A DNA stretch of 64,000 nucleotides, taken from Marinilactibacillus piezotolerans (GTDB lineage Bacteria; Bacillota; Bacilli; Lactobacillales; Carnobacteriaceae_A). The notes under the pieces were generated by a model. It saw nothing but the letters and a program-made list of their open reading frames with translations, was not told the DNA's origin and did no database searches. The first letter of the stretch is position 1. Every line of letters starts with the position of its first letter. Shown here one piece after another: positions 16,144 to 27,563 of this stretch. The stretch is from NCBI RefSeq assembly GCF_900169305.1, contig NZ_FWDP01000004.1, positions 1 through 64,000 of the forward strand. The letters run 5' to 3'. Made by a program: the position numbers and the translations under genes.

Positions 16144-18792
16144 ATGCCTCAAGTAACAAAACATACCCCAATGATGCAGCAGTACTTAACGATCAAAGAA
16201 CAGTATCCGGATGTTTATTTATTTTACCGGCTAGGTGATTTTTACGAACTGTTTTTTGATGATGCTGTGGAAGTGGCTCAGATATTAGAGCTGACATTGA
16301 CCAGCAGAAATAAAAATGCTGCTGAACAAATCCCAATGTGCGGAGTGCCGCATCATTCAGCTCAACGCTATATCAATATACTGATCGAAATGGGGCATAA
16401 AGTGGCGATCTGCGAGCAAGTTGAAGACGCAAAAGAAGCCAAAGGAATGGTTAAACGAGAAGTCGTACAAGTGATTACTCCAGGGACAGTGATGAATGCT
16501 GCTTCCGTAGAAGCAAAAGAAAACAATTATATTGCAGCTGTTTTAGAAACGGATAACACTTACAGCTTTGCTTATGCGGATCTTACTACTGGAGAGCTGA
16601 AAACAGCGCTGCTGCATACCCAAGAAGAAGTGAGAACGGAACTGCAGTCCTTAAAAATAAAAGAAGTTGTATTTGAAAAAGAAAATCAACCTGATTTTCA
16701 AGAAAATTTAAAGACTCAGCTGGAACTGGTTATCTCATACAGCAAAGTGAACAAAGAATCAGAGTCCTTTGATTATTTGAAGAAAAAGTGTGAATCTGTG
16801 CAGTTGCATGCGGTCATTGATTTACTGCTGTCTTATCTGTCGAGCACGCAAATGCGGAGTTTAGATCATCTCCAGGCAGCTGAGCAATACGAGATTTCAC
16901 ACTTTTTAGTATATGGACAAGAGGCACGCAGAAATCTTGAGCTATCGACTTCTCTAAGAGACGGGACAAAAAAAGGAACACTGCTTTGGTTATTAGATGA
17001 AACTAAAACAGCAATGGGCGGAAGAATGTTAAGACAATGGCTGGAAAAGCCGCTGATCTCGAAAACAGCTATTGAAGCAAGACTAGATATTGTCGGTGTA
17101 CTGATGGATCACTTCTTCGAACGGACTGATTTATCAGATTGTTTAAAACAGATTTATGACCTGGAGCGATTGGCGGGAAGAGTTGCTTTTGGATCTGTCA
17201 ATGCACGAGATCTGATTCAATTAAAACAGTCATTGAATCAGATTCCTTCTTTAATGGCGATCATTCACTCGATGAATGATCAGCGTGAGTGGGATCATTT
17301 ATTAGAAAAAATCGATCCGGTTGAAGAAGTTGCAGAATTAATTGAACAAGCGATCGAAGAGGAACCGCCGCTGTCTGTGACAGATGGTGAAATCATCAAA
17401 ATGGGTTACCATGAGCAGTTGGATGAATATAAAGATGCGATGATCAATGGTAAAAAATGGCTTGCCGGTCTGGAGGCCAGCGAGCGAGAAGAAACCGGAA
17501 TCAAGAATCTTAAAATTGGTTTTAATAAAGTGTTCGGCTACTTTATAGAAGTAACAAAAGCCAATGTGGATAAAATTGATAATGAACGCTATGAGAGAAA
17601 ACAGACGCTTACAAATGCAGAACGATACAGCACGCCGGAATTAAAAGATAAAGAATCCTTGATTCTGGAAGCAGAAGAAAAGTCAAAAGCATTGGAATAT
17701 GCTCTTTTTGCTGAAGTAAGAGAGCAAGTCAAAACCCATATCGACCGCTTGCAGCGTCTAGCTAAAATCGTAGCGGAAATTGACAGTCTGCAGTCGTTTG
17801 CAGTCATAAGCGAAATGTATAATTACACAAGACCCGAATTTAATACTGCTTCGCAAGATATTATGATTAAAGAAGGACGCCATCCAGTCGTTGAAAAAGT
17901 CATGAAAGAACAAAAGTATGTACCCAATGATGTTGAATTAAGAGAGGGTACAGATGTTTTGCTGATCACAGGTCCGAATATGTCAGGGAAGAGCACATAC
18001 ATGCGCCAACTGGCTCTAACGGTCATTATGGCACAAATGGGCTGTTTTGTACCAAGCCTGTCAGCTGAACTTCCTATATTCGATCGCATTTTTACTAGAA
18101 TCGGTGCAATGGATGATTTGATTGGTGGACAAAGTACATTTATGGTGGAGATGATGGAAACAAATCATGCTTTAGCATATGCTACTTCAAAAAGTCTTTT
18201 GTTATTTGATGAGATCGGACGCGGAACAGCGACTTATGATGGAATGGCTTTAGCAGAAGCGATTATTGAATATGTTCATGACAATATCGGTGCAAAAACC
18301 CTTTTTTCAACACATTATCACGAGTTGACAGTACTGGATGAACGCTTAACGAAACTGAAGAATATTCATGTAGGAGCCGTCGAAGAAAACGGTAAATTGG
18401 TCTTCTTGCATAAAATGCTGGAAGGACCGGCTGATAAAAGTTATGGCGTACAAGTCGCCAAGCTGGCAGGGTTGCCTGATTCCTTGATTGAGCGTGCTGA
18501 TGCCATATTGACGCACCTTGAGGACCAGAAGGACGAGTTATTTGAAACTGTTAGACCAAGCGTTGAAGTTGAGCAGAATCAACCTTATGAAATAGAAGAA
18601 CTAAAAGAGAAAAATAAAAAAGCAGAAAATATAGACAACACGGTTGATGAACAGCTGACGTTGTTTACTACAGCTGAATCAGAAGTTGAAGAGTCTGTGA
18701 TTCAAGAATTGAAACAGACAAATTTATTAAACTTAACACCGCTTGAAGCCATCAATCTGCTCAACCAGCTGCAGAGCCAGTTGAAAAAGTAG
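16144..18792 (+). CDS. mutS: DNA mismatch repair protein MutS
   Basis: MutS (882 residues) recognises mismatches and small loops and hands over to MutL. The mismatch-wedge region [16 protein letters not shown] with its Phe-x-Glu lies near residue 28, and the ATPase has Walker [10 protein letters not shown] near 615, Walker [12 protein letters not shown] near 690 and the downstream STHYHEL near 725. The C-terminal tail is acidic and ends in a small helical segment that fits a beta-clamp/tetramerisation region. ATG 16144 follows AGGAGTGAGG. It is followed by mutL after 45 nt. Confidence 0.98.
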   Translation: MPQVTKHTPMMQQYLTIKEQYPDVYLFYRLGDFYELFFDDAVEVAQILELTLTSRNKNAAEQIPMCGVPHHSAQRYINILIEMGHKVAICEQVEDAKEAKGMVKREVVQVITPGTVMNAASVEAKENNYIAAVLETDNTYSFAYADLTTGELKTALLHTQEEVRTELQSLKIKEVVFEKENQPDFQENLKTQLELVISYSKVNKESESFDYLKKKCESVQLHAVIDLLLSYLSSTQMRSLDHLQAAEQYEISHFLVYGQEARRNLELSTSLRDGTKKGTLLWLLDETKTAMGGRMLRQWLEKPLISKTAIEARLDIVGVLMDHFFERTDLSDCLKQIYDLERLAGRVAFGSVNARDLIQLKQSLNQIPSLMAIIHSMNDQREWDHLLEKIDPVEEVAELIEQAIEEEPPLSVTDGEIIKMGYHEQLDEYKDAMINGKKWLAGLEASEREETGIKNLKIGFNKVFGYFIEVTKANVDKIDNERYERKQTLTNAERYSTPELKDKESLILEAEEKSKALEYALFAEVREQVKTHIDRLQRLAKIVAEIDSLQSFAVISEMYNYTRPEFNTASQDIMIKEGRHPVVEKVMKEQKYVPNDVELREGTDVLLITGPNMSGKSTYMRQLALTVIMAQMGCFVPSLSAELPIFDRIFTRIGAMDDLIGGQSTFMVEMMETNHALAYATSKSLLLFDEIGRGTATYDGMALAEAIIEYVHDNIGAKTLFSTHYHELTVLDERLTKLKNIHVGAVEENGKLVFLHKMLEGPADKSYGVQVAKLAGLPDSLIERADAILTHLEDQKDELFETVRPSVEVEQNQPYEIEELKEKNKKAENIDNTVDEQLTLFTTAESEVEESVIQELKQTNLLNLTPLEAINLLNQLQSQLKK

Positions 18793-18837
18793 ATCAATGT
18801 GTATTAGACCACTTTTAAATAGAGAGGGGGGCGCAAA

Positions 18838-20835
18838 ATGAGTGCAATTAAAATCATGTCTGCTACACTAGCTAATCAAATTGCCGCGGGAGAAGTGATC
18901 GAAAGACCCGCTTCAGTTGTTAAAGAGCTAGTGGAAAATGCGATTGATGCAAACAGCAGTCGAATTGATATTACAGTTGAAGAAGCGGGCTTGAAAAAAA
19001 TACAAGTTACAGATGATGGAGAAGGTATCCATTCTCTGGAGGTCGAATCTGCTTTTGAACGCCACGCTACAAGCAAATTGATTTCCAATGAAGATCTTTT
19101 TCGTATTCGAACACTTGGATTTAGAGGAGAAGCGCTGCCCAGTATTGCCTCTGTTTCGATGATCTCAATCGAAACCGCCCAACAAGATCAGCCGGGCAGG
19201 GCTTTATCTCTAAAAGGCGGAGAAGTCGTAGACAACAAGCCGGCTGTATCACGAAGAGGAACAACGATCAAAGTAGAGCAGCTGTTTTATAATACGCCTG
19301 CTCGTCTTAAATATGTTAAGACGTTGAAAACAGAATTGGCCCATATCAGCGATACAGTGAACAGACTGGCATTGGCACATCCTGAAATCAGTTTTCGGTT
19401 AGTCAGCGACCAAGCGGTTCTGCTGAAGACTTCAGGAAATGGAGATGTTCGTCAAGCGGTTGCGGGTGTTTACGGAGTGCAGACAGCCAAAAAAATGAAG
19501 CCGATCACAGCAGAAAACTTTGATTTTAAGGTGAGCGGTTATATCTCATTGCCGGAATTGACTAGAGCCAGTAAATCCTACCTGACGCTTATTGTGAATG
19601 GGCGACATATTAAAAATTATAGTCTGGCCCAAGCTATTGTTGATGGTTACGGGTCAAAACTCATGGTAGGAAGATACCCGATAGCAGTTATTAATTTAGA
19701 TATGGATCCGCTGCTATTGGATGTGAATGTGCATCCAACCAAGCAGCAGGTTCGTATCAGTAATGAAAAAGCGTTAAGTGAATTGATCAAACAAGCTGTA
19801 AAAGCAGTTATGGATCAGGAACAGAGAATCCCGAATGCTTTGAACAATATTTATTCCAGTAAAAGAAAATCCGAAGACTATAAGCTGGAGCAGACAGTGC
19901 TGGATTGGAATAGTCGCTCAGAAGTCCAAGAAACCAACCGAATCAAGGCAGATATCATAAATGCTGAGAATCAGACCATGCCGGCAGAACCGTCAGATGA
20001 TGGAGAATCAATAGAAGTTGCGCTGAACAAATTAGACTCAAAATCAGATAATCTGAAAGAACCAATGAAGTCAGAACCTAACGAACGACGTGCTTCAACT
20101 TTTGAAAGAGAATCTGAGGAGATATATACTGCTCAAGCAACATACAGTGGTAGAACAAGCGAACCGCTTATTGATCAGGCACATGATGTAGAGTCGCCGC
20201 TTCAGACGGCCAATAAGACGCTGAAAGAAGCAGAGGCGAGTCAAACATTCCCACTGCTTGAGTATGTAGGTCAAATGCATGGAACGTATCTGTTCGCTCA
20301 GAATGAAGAAGGGCTCTATATTATTGATCAGCATGCTGCTCAAGAACGAATCAAGTATGAATATTACAGAAAAGAAATTGAACATCAAGGAACTGCCAAA
20401 CAAGAACTGTTGGTTCCAATCGTTTTAGAATATCCTTCAAATGATGCCATTACCATAAAAGAAAATCTAGATAAACTGGCACAAGCCGGGGTAGAACTAG
20501 AGGGGTTCGGTCAAAATAGTTTTCTGGTCCGTCACCATCCAACATGGTTCAAATCTGGACAAGAGGAGTCTATTATTAGAGAAATGATCGATTTTTTACT
20601 GGAAACAAAAGAGTTGTCGATCGCAAAATTCAGAGAAGCTACAGCCATTATGATGAGCTGCAAACGATCCATCAAGGCTAATCATTATCTGACACCGATG
20701 GAGGCAAGGGCATTGCTTGAAGACTTGAAACAAACTAAAAATCCATACAATTGTCCGCATGGCCGTCCAGTTTTAGTGAAACTGACAAACAAAGATATGG
20801 AGAAAATGTTTAAAAGGATTCAGGATCCGCATTAA
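18838..20835 (+). CDS. mutL: DNA mismatch repair protein MutL (endonuclease type)
   Basis: MutL (665 residues) couples mismatch recognition to strand incision. The N-terminal GHKL ATPase shows IAAGEVIERPASVVKELVEN, NAIDANSS and GFRGEALPSI. The middle (about 340-465) is a variable, acidic, low-complexity linker. The C-terminal domain has the endonuclease motif DQHA-X2-E-X4-E (DQHAAQERIKYEYYR near 497) plus MSCKRSIKAN and CPHGRP, so this is the nicking form found in bacteria that lack MutH. ATG 18838 follows GAGAGGGGGG. It belongs to the mutS operon. Confidence 0.98.
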   Translation: MSAIKIMSATLANQIAAGEVIERPASVVKELVENAIDANSSRIDITVEEAGLKKIQVTDDGEGIHSLEVESAFERHATSKLISNEDLFRIRTLGFRGEALPSIASVSMISIETAQQDQPGRALSLKGGEVVDNKPAVSRRGTTIKVEQLFYNTPARLKYVKTLKTELAHISDTVNRLALAHPEISFRLVSDQAVLLKTSGNGDVRQAVAGVYGVQTAKKMKPITAENFDFKVSGYISLPELTRASKSYLTLIVNGRHIKNYSLAQAIVDGYGSKLMVGRYPIAVINLDMDPLLLDVNVHPTKQQVRISNEKALSELIKQAVKAVMDQEQRIPNALNNIYSSKRKSEDYKLEQTVLDWNSRSEVQETNRIKADIINAENQTMPAEPSDDGESIEVALNKLDSKSDNLKEPMKSEPNERRASTFERESEEIYTAQATYSGRTSEPLIDQAHDVESPLQTANKTLKEAEASQTFPLLEYVGQMHGTYLFAQNEEGLYIIDQHAAQERIKYEYYRKEIEHQGTAKQELLVPIVLEYPSNDAITIKENLDKLAQAGVELEGFGQNSFLVRHHPTWFKSGQEESIIREMIDFLLETKELSIAKFREATAIMMSCKRSIKANHYLTPMEARALLEDLKQTKNPYNCPHGRPVLVKLTNKDMEKMFKRIQDPH

Positions 20836-20913
20836 TCAAGCGGGCAGCTGTGTCAATAGCTTTAAATCTTGTGACGTTGCTGATACAATATAGACTACGA
20901 GGAGGGATGTTGT

Positions 20914-21354
20914 ATGGCTAAACAATATTCAGATGAAGAATTAAAACAGAGATTGACTAGAGAACAATATGAAGTGACACAAAACAGCGCAACAGAGAGA
21001 GCATTTACAGGAGAATATGACGATTTTTATGAAGAGGGTATCTTTGTAGATGTCGTCAGCGGAGAACCATTATTTTCTTCTAACGACAAGTATGATGCTG
21101 GCTGCGGATGGCCGTCATTTTCTAAGCCGATCAAAAAAAGAGGCATTGCAGAACTTCGTGATACCTCACACGGTATGGAAAGAGTAGAAGTGAGAAGTGC
21201 TGAAGCTGATTCTCATTTGGGACACGTCTTCAATGATGGACCAATGGATCAAGGCGGACTACGCTATTGCATCAACTCAGCTGCAATGAGATTTGTACCA
21301 AAATCAAAATTAAAAGAAGAAGGATACGAAGAGTATCTTCCAGAATTCAATTAA
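20914..21354 (+). CDS. msrB: Peptide-methionine (R)-S-oxide reductase MsrB
   Basis: MsrB (146 residues) reduces the R form of methionine sulfoxide in proteins. The family motifs are CGWPSF near residue 63, DSHLGHVF near 95 and the catalytic cysteine in RYCINSAA near 117. The CxxC pairs that bind zinc in many MsrB proteins are absent, so it is the metal-free form. ATG 20914 follows GGAGGG. A TGA-TACAAT extended -10 (20884-20889) lies upstream, so it is probably transcribed apart from mutL. Confidence 0.96.
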   Translation: MAKQYSDEELKQRLTREQYEVTQNSATERAFTGEYDDFYEEGIFVDVVSGEPLFSSNDKYDAGCGWPSFSKPIKKRGIAELRDTSHGMERVEVRSAEADSHLGHVFNDGPMDQGGLRYCINSAAMRFVPKSKLKEEGYEEYLPEFN

Positions 21355-21366
21355 TTTATCCGAACT

Positions 21367-21397
21367 GTCCAGCTCAAAGAACCTTTTTGGGCTGGGC
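21367..21397 (+). terminator. Terminator-like hairpin after msrB
   Basis: GTCCAGCTCAAA and TTTTGGGCTGGGC pair around a short loop; the following tract (ATTTCT) is weakly T-rich. Confidence 0.55.
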
Positions 21398-21404
21398 ATT
21401 TCTG

Positions 21405-21413
21405 TGTTACAAT
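21405..21413 (+). promoter_or_regulatory. Probable ruvA promoter (extended -10)
   Basis: TGT-TACAAT (TACAAT at 21408-21413) lies 33 nt before the ruvA start, directly after the msrB hairpin. There is no clear -35. Confidence 0.45.
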
Positions 21414-21446
21414 AGACAAGAATCTATTTTGAAAAGGGGAACTTAT

Positions 21447-22058
21447 GTGTATGAATACATAAAAGGAATCTTGACGCATATCTATCCCAGCTATCTGGTT
21501 GTAGAGACAAATGGTGTCGGGTATCATCTTTTAATGGCAAATCCATTTAGATATACAGACTATCACGGACAAGAAGTCATGATTTATCTTTATCAGAATG
21601 TGACTCAAGATGCGATACAGTTGTTTGGTTTTAAATCTCATGAAGAAAAAGGGTTGTTTCTTAAGCTGATCAATGTTTCTGGGATTGGTCCTAAAAGTGC
21701 ATTGGCTATTTTAGCAAATGAGGATCACTTGGGTCTGATACGGGCAATTGAACAAGAAGATACAGCATTTCTGCAGAAGTTTCCCGGTGTAGGGAAGAAA
21801 ACAGCCTCTCAAATCGTTTTGGACCTTAAAGGAAAGCTGTCTGAATTAAGTGTAGATCAATTTACTGGTCAATTATCAGAAGAATTGAAGTTGGACGATC
21901 CTAAGCAGAATCTTTCCTTGGAAGAGGCGATTGAAGCACTGTACGCTTTAGGATATGCTAAAAGAGAAGTCGCGAAAGTGAGTAAAGCTCTAGAAAAAAT
22001 GGAAAAAACAACGACAGATGGTTATATTAGAGAAGGACTGAAATTGTTGATGAAGTAG
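21447..22058 (+). CDS. ruvA: Holliday junction DNA helicase subunit RuvA
   Basis: RuvA (203 residues) binds four-way junctions as a tetramer and loads RuvB for branch migration. It starts at GTG 21447 (MYEYIKGILTHIYPSYLVVE), with AAAGGGG 9 nt upstream; the frame is open further upstream over msrB but that part is not RuvA. The OB-fold N-terminus is followed by two helix-hairpin-helix motifs (INVSGIGPKSALAIL near 75; KFPGVGKKTASQIV near 112) and the C-terminal RuvB-binding domain. An ATG at 21445 is out of frame. ruvB follows 45 nt later. Confidence 0.96.
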   Translation: MYEYIKGILTHIYPSYLVVETNGVGYHLLMANPFRYTDYHGQEVMIYLYQNVTQDAIQLFGFKSHEEKGLFLKLINVSGIGPKSALAILANEDHLGLIRAIEQEDTAFLQKFPGVGKKTASQIVLDLKGKLSELSVDQFTGQLSEELKLDDPKQNLSLEEAIEALYALGYAKREVAKVSKALEKMEKTTTDGYIREGLKLLMK

Positions 22059-22103
22059 TGAAGAACGCTGAGTGAGCAACACTCGCTTTATGGAGGTGAA
22101 AAG

Positions 22104-23108
22104 ATGGAACATGAGGATAGAGTGATCTCGGACGAAGCAATCAATCCGACAGAGCTTTCTTTGGAGAAATCGCTGCGTCCGCAGTATTTCCGCCAGTATA
22201 TCGGTCAGGATAAGATCAAAGAAGAATTAATGATCTATATTGAAGCTGCTAAGAGCCGAGAAGAGGCATTGGATCATGTATTGCTTTATGGCCCTCCTGG
22301 TTTAGGGAAAACAACAATGGCTATGGTCATTGCAAACGAGATGAATACGGCAATCAGAACAACCAGCGGACCAGCTATCGAGAAACCGGGAGATTTAGTT
22401 GCGCTGTTAAATGATTTGGAACCAGGCGGGATTTTGTTTATTGATGAAATTCATCGTCTGCCAAGAGTGGTGGAAGAGATGCTGTATTCGGCTATGGAAG
22501 ATTATTATGTCGATATTATTATCGGTCAGGGAGAGACAGCTCATCCTGTTCACTTTCCACTTCCGCCATTTACCTTGATTGGTGCAACAACACGGGCTGG
22601 AAATCTTTCTGCACCGCTTAGAGATCGTTTTGGTATCTTGGCACATATGGAATACTATGCGGTTTCTGATCTGACCAACATTGTCGAACGAACTGCTGAT
22701 GTATTAAATACTAAAACAGATCAAACAGGAGCAATAGAAGTGGCAAGACGGTCAAGAGGAACACCGAGAATTGCCAACCGACTATTAAAACGCGTACGGG
22801 ATTATGCTGAAGTGGTAGGTGAAGGGATTGTTACGGAACAAATCGCTTCGAAAGCACTGAATCTACTGAATGTAGACAGTCATGGACTAGACAGAGTAGA
22901 TCAAAGACTGCTGAAAACGATGATTGAACTATACAGTGGCGGACCAGTAGGCTTAAACACCCTTTCTGCGAATATCGGAGAAGAAATGACGACGATCGAA
23001 GATATGGTTGAACCTTACTTACTGAAAGAAGGGTTCATACAGCGGACACCTAGAGGAAGAGTCGCTACTTTAAAAGCCTATCAGCATTTTAATATTCCGA
23101 TGAAATAA
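22104..23108 (+). CDS. ruvB: Holliday junction DNA helicase subunit RuvB
   Basis: RuvB (334 residues) is the AAA+ hexameric motor that drives branch migration with RuvA. Walker [10 protein letters not shown] near residue 60, Walker [10 protein letters not shown] near 112, sensor GATTRAG near 158 and the arginine-finger segment LRDRFG near 170 are all present, then a winged-helix C-terminus ([10 protein letters not shown]). ATG 22104 follows GGAGGTG. queA follows after 36 nt in the same operon. Confidence 0.98.
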   Translation: MEHEDRVISDEAINPTELSLEKSLRPQYFRQYIGQDKIKEELMIYIEAAKSREEALDHVLLYGPPGLGKTTMAMVIANEMNTAIRTTSGPAIEKPGDLVALLNDLEPGGILFIDEIHRLPRVVEEMLYSAMEDYYVDIIIGQGETAHPVHFPLPPFTLIGATTRAGNLSAPLRDRFGILAHMEYYAVSDLTNIVERTADVLNTKTDQTGAIEVARRSRGTPRIANRLLKRVRDYAEVVGEGIVTEQIASKALNLLNVDSHGLDRVDQRLLKTMIELYSGGPVGLNTLSANIGEEMTTIEDMVEPYLLKEGFIQRTPRGRVATLKAYQHFNIPMK

Positions 23109-23144
23109 AAGGGACTGTCACCAGTCAAAAGAGGAGAGAACAAC

Positions 23145-24182
23145 GTGGCATTAGTAACAGAAGATTTTGATTTTGAATTACCGGAAGAACTGATTGCACA
23201 AACACCACTAAAAGACCGGGCATCTTCGAGAATGATGGTGCTTTCTAAAAGCAGTCGAACGTATAAAGATCAAACCTTTGAAGATATTATAGAAGAATTG
23301 GATGCTGGAGATGCTCTAGTAATGAACAACACTCGAGTCTTGCCGGCAAGGTTATATGGTGAGAAAGAAGAAACTGGAGCACACATTGAACTGCTTCTTT
23401 TGAAAAATATTGAAGGAGACCGATGGGAAACATTAGCGAAACCAGCTAAAAAGGCAAAAGTCGGATCCAATATTCGTTTTGGAGATGGCCGATTAGTTGG
23501 TACTGTAACAGAAGAATTAGAGCATGGCGGCCGAGTTATTGAATTTTCTTATGAAGGGATTTTCTTAGAAACTTTAGAGTCGCTGGGAGAAATGCCGCTA
23601 CCGCCATATATAAAAGAAAGACTGGATGATCCAGATCGTTATCAGACTGTCTATGCAAAAGAAAACGGATCTGCTGCTGCACCAACTGCAGGGCTGCATT
23701 TTACTGAGGAAATTCTTCAGAAAATAAATGACAAGGGAATAAACATTGTTTTCTTGACTTTGCATGTTGGACTTGGAACATTCCGTCCTGTAAATGTGGA
23801 AAACCTTGATGAACATAAGATGCATGAAGAGTTTTATCAGTTGACAGAAGAAGCAGCAGAAACATTGAATAAAACGCACGAAAATGGAGGCAAAATCGTA
23901 GCAATTGGAACGACATCCATTAGAACGCTGGAAACCATCGGAACGAAATTCAACGGGAAGTTGGAAGCAGATAGTGGCTGGACTGATATCTTTATCTCAC
24001 CAGGCTATGAGTTCAAAGTGGTTGATGCCTTTTTGACGAATTTCCATTTGCCGAAGTCTACGCTGATTATGCTGGTGAGTGCTTTTGCAGGTAGAGAATT
24101 TGTGTTAGACGCTTATCATCATGCGGTTGAGGAACGATACCGTTTCTTTAGTTTTGGTGATGCGATGTTCTTGAAAAAATAA
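23145..24182 (+). CDS. queA: S-adenosylmethionine:tRNA ribosyltransferase-isomerase
   Basis: QueA (345 residues) transfers and isomerises the ribose of S-adenosylmethionine onto preQ1 in tRNA to give epoxyqueuosine. The N-terminus [22 protein letters not shown] and the motifs [12 protein letters not shown] (in the frame as [14 protein letters not shown] near 177) and [10 protein letters not shown] near 255 are diagnostic. The start is GTG 23145, 8 nt after GAGGAG. It lies directly upstream of tgt, which catalyses the preceding step. Confidence 0.97.
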   Translation: MALVTEDFDFELPEELIAQTPLKDRASSRMMVLSKSSRTYKDQTFEDIIEELDAGDALVMNNTRVLPARLYGEKEETGAHIELLLLKNIEGDRWETLAKPAKKAKVGSNIRFGDGRLVGTVTEELEHGGRVIEFSYEGIFLETLESLGEMPLPPYIKERLDDPDRYQTVYAKENGSAAAPTAGLHFTEEILQKINDKGINIVFLTLHVGLGTFRPVNVENLDEHKMHEEFYQLTEEAAETLNKTHENGGKIVAIGTTSIRTLETIGTKFNGKLEADSGWTDIFISPGYEFKVVDAFLTNFHLPKSTLIMLVSAFAGREFVLDAYHHAVEERYRFFSFGDAMFLKK

Positions 24183-24198
24183 TGCAAGAAATGAATAG

Positions 24199-25359
<1,161 letters not shown>

Positions 25360-25545
25360 TTCGAACAAATCTTTAGTAGCATTCGCTTACAAAATCTGAT
25401 AAGGTTATAGGTGTCATTAGATGAATAGCCATGGGTTATCTCATTCGTACGTAACCGAGAAGTGAAAAAAGCAAGTATATGTACAATAGTCACTTTTTTC
25501 ATCAATGAATTCTCGACTATAGAATTAAATAATGGAGGAAAACAA

Positions 25546-25893
25546 ATGGAAGCATTAGTAGGATTATTAGGGACGATTGGTCCTTTTATCGTCATTATAG
25601 GAATTGCGTATTTCTTGATGATCAGACCGCAACAAAAACGTGCTAGAGAAGCACAGGATATGTTGAACTCACTTCAAAAGGGAGATTCAATTGTAACCAT
25701 CGGCGGTTTACACGGTGTGATTGATGAAGTACAAGCAGACGGCAAGACGGTTGTCGTTGATTGCGAAGGGATTTACTTAACGTTTGAACGCCGTGCTATT
25801 GCACGAATCGTTACAAAAGCAGACAGTGCAGCAAGTCCAGCAACAGAAGAATTAGGAACAAATACACCGGATAATACGGACGAAGAAAAGTAA
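25546..25893 (+). CDS. yajC: Preprotein translocase subunit YajC
   Basis: YajC (115 residues) is a small single-span membrane protein that associates with SecDF-YajC at the Sec translocon. The N-terminal helix (about 3-24) is followed by the typical FLMIRPQQKRAREAQ-type basic segment and a small soluble domain (GDSIVTIGGLHGVIDE). ATG 25546 has GGAGG 8 nt upstream; the open frame further upstream has no ribosome binding site. The tail is Thr/Asp/Glu-rich. SecDF is not in the window. Confidence 0.95.
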   Translation: MEALVGLLGTIGPFIVIIGIAYFLMIRPQQKRAREAQDMLNSLQKGDSIVTIGGLHGVIDEVQADGKTVVVDCEGIYLTFERRAIARIVTKADSAASPATEELGTNTPDNTDEEK

Positions 25894-25930
25894 TCCGTTG
25901 CACGTTTGATCGTAAGAGGAGGGGTTCTTT

Positions 25931-26212
25931 TTGGACTATCAACAGCAGTCTTTTTTTAACTATGAAATCTGGTTAAGAATGAAGCAGGAAGAATTTTCGA
26001 TGCATGGATACGATCAGGTAACGGTAGATGATCTATGGAAGTACTGCAATACCTTTTTGTGGAAACATTCTCGTCCAGAGAGGTATCATCAGGAAGTGAA
26101 AGCAATTATGGACATTACGTTAAATGATTACTTTAATTTTGCTTCACTGGAAGCACAGGTCTACAATGTTTCATCATTAGATGAAATGGAACTTGAAGAT
26201 TTGCTGGGATAA
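25931..26212 (+). CDS. comN: ComN-like post-transcriptional regulator
   Basis: A 93-residue, acidic, cytoplasmic protein (WLRMKQEEFSMHGYDQVTVDDLWKYC near residue 11) of the post-transcriptional regulator family named for B. subtilis ComN, which controls comE mRNA localisation and abundance and whose gene also lies near yajC. The start is TTG 25931, preceded by AGAGGAGGGG. It is the last gene before a terminator in the ruvA-ruvB-queA-tgt-yajC series. The role here is inferred from family and place. Confidence 0.8.
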   Translation: MDYQQQSFFNYEIWLRMKQEEFSMHGYDQVTVDDLWKYCNTFLWKHSRPERYHQEVKAIMDITLNDYFNFASLEAQVYNVSSLDEMELEDLLG

Positions 26213-26221
26213 TCTATTGAG

Positions 26222-26252
26222 CAGAGAGCGGAAATCCGTTCTCTGTTTTTTT
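26222..26252 (+). terminator. Terminator after comN
   Basis: CAGAGAGCGG and CCGTTCTCTG (one wobble) around AAAT, followed by T7. Confidence 0.9.
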
Positions 26253-26262
26253 GCGATCAGTG

Positions 26263-26276
26263 AGAACGTTTATTCG
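26263..26276 (+). promoter_or_regulatory. Possible LexA box upstream of dinB
   Basis: AGAACGTTTATTCG matches CGAAC-N4-GTTCG at eight of ten conserved bases. A TATAAT (26308-26313) lies downstream. The position before an SOS polymerase gene supports it. Confidence 0.45.
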
Positions 26277-26402
26277 AAAGAAATTCGTGATTTAACAAAA
26301 TTTCTAGTATAATAAAGAGGAATCTTTTGAATCTAATGTTAAAATCAATACATTAATATTATTATTAAAGAATAGCAGGAAAGGCTGAAAAGAGGTAAGT
26401 CG

Positions 26403-27563
26403 ATGAAGTATGGCATATTGACGTTTGATGAACCGAAAAGAGACATCTCTAGAAAAATCATTCATATCGATATGGACGCTTTTTATGCTTCTGTAGAAGT
26501 CCGGGAAAATCCCTCTCTAAAAGGAAAGCCTGTGATTATCGCTCGCCACCCAAAAGAAAATGGCGGCAGAGGAGTCGTGGCTACGGCCAGTTATGAAGCC
26601 CGTCAATATGGTGTCCATTCAGCAATGAGTGCCCAAAAGGCATATGAACTCTGTCCAGACGGCATATTTGTCTCCGGAAACTTTGAACTGTATCGATCTA
26701 TTTCCAGGGAAATTAGAGCGATCTTCAGCCGATATACTGATTTAATACAACCTTTGTCACTGGATGAGGCTTATCTTGATATTACAGAAAATAAAATTCA
26801 GTTGAATAGCGCTACACTGATTGCACAACGTATTCAGAGAGAAATCTATCAAGAGTTGCGGCTGACTTGTTCTGCTGGCGTTTCTTATAATAAATTTCTG
26901 GCTAAACTAGCATCAGACTTCAAGAAACCATCTGGCATAACGGTCATTCCGCCAGAAGATGCACATCATTTTTTAGTAGAACTGCCAATTGAAAAGTATC
27001 ATGGTGTAGGCAGAAAGTCTGTAGAAAAAATGCATGAATTAGGTATTTTCAAAGGCCAGGACTTATACGATAAATCAGAAATGGAACTCGTCAGCCATTT
27101 TGGAAAGATGGGGCATTCTCTTTACCGGAAAGTTCGTGGAATCGATGACAGCAGAGTAGAAGCAGACCGCGACCGTAAATCAGTCGGAAAAGAAAGAACT
27201 TTTCTGGAAGATTTAAAGTCCGATGAAGAAGTCACACAATCCCTGCGGCAAATTGCTCATTCTGCATTTAATGCTTTAAAGAAAAATCAGAAACATGGAA
27301 AAACTGTAGTCTTAAAAATACGGTATAATGATTTTAGTACTCTGACCAGAAGAAAAACTTTTCCGAATTATATTCAGGATGCAGATGAACTGTTTGTGAT
27401 TGCGTTGAGAATATTTGAGGAAGAAGGTTCGCTTGCAAAAGGAATAAGACTGCTGGGCATAACGGTAACCAACTTAGATTCAGTACTTTTCGAAAATATT
27501 CCGCTCCCACTGTGGGTCAAAGCCAAGGAATTAGAGGAGGAAGAAGCGCCAGATGGCAACTAA
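26403..27563 (+). CDS. dinB: DNA polymerase IV
   Basis: A Y-family translesion polymerase of 386 residues. The catalytic acidic residues are in HIDMDAFYASVE near residue 22 and SLDEAYLDIT near 122; the helix-hairpin-helix segment (HGVGRKSVEKMHELG near 200) and the little-finger domain follow. Its stop overlaps the next gene by 11 nt. An LexA-like site and TATAAT precede it, which fits damage induction. ATG 26403 is preceded by AAGAGGTAAG. Confidence 0.97.
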   Translation: MKYGILTFDEPKRDISRKIIHIDMDAFYASVEVRENPSLKGKPVIIARHPKENGGRGVVATASYEARQYGVHSAMSAQKAYELCPDGIFVSGNFELYRSISREIRAIFSRYTDLIQPLSLDEAYLDITENKIQLNSATLIAQRIQREIYQELRLTCSAGVSYNKFLAKLASDFKKPSGITVIPPEDAHHFLVELPIEKYHGVGRKSVEKMHELGIFKGQDLYDKSEMELVSHFGKMGHSLYRKVRGIDDSRVEADRDRKSVGKERTFLEDLKSDEEVTQSLRQIAHSAFNALKKNQKHGKTVVLKIRYNDFSTLTRRKTFPNYIQDADELFVIALRIFEEEGSLAKGIRLLGITVTNLDSVLFENIPLPLWVKAKELEEEEAPDGN

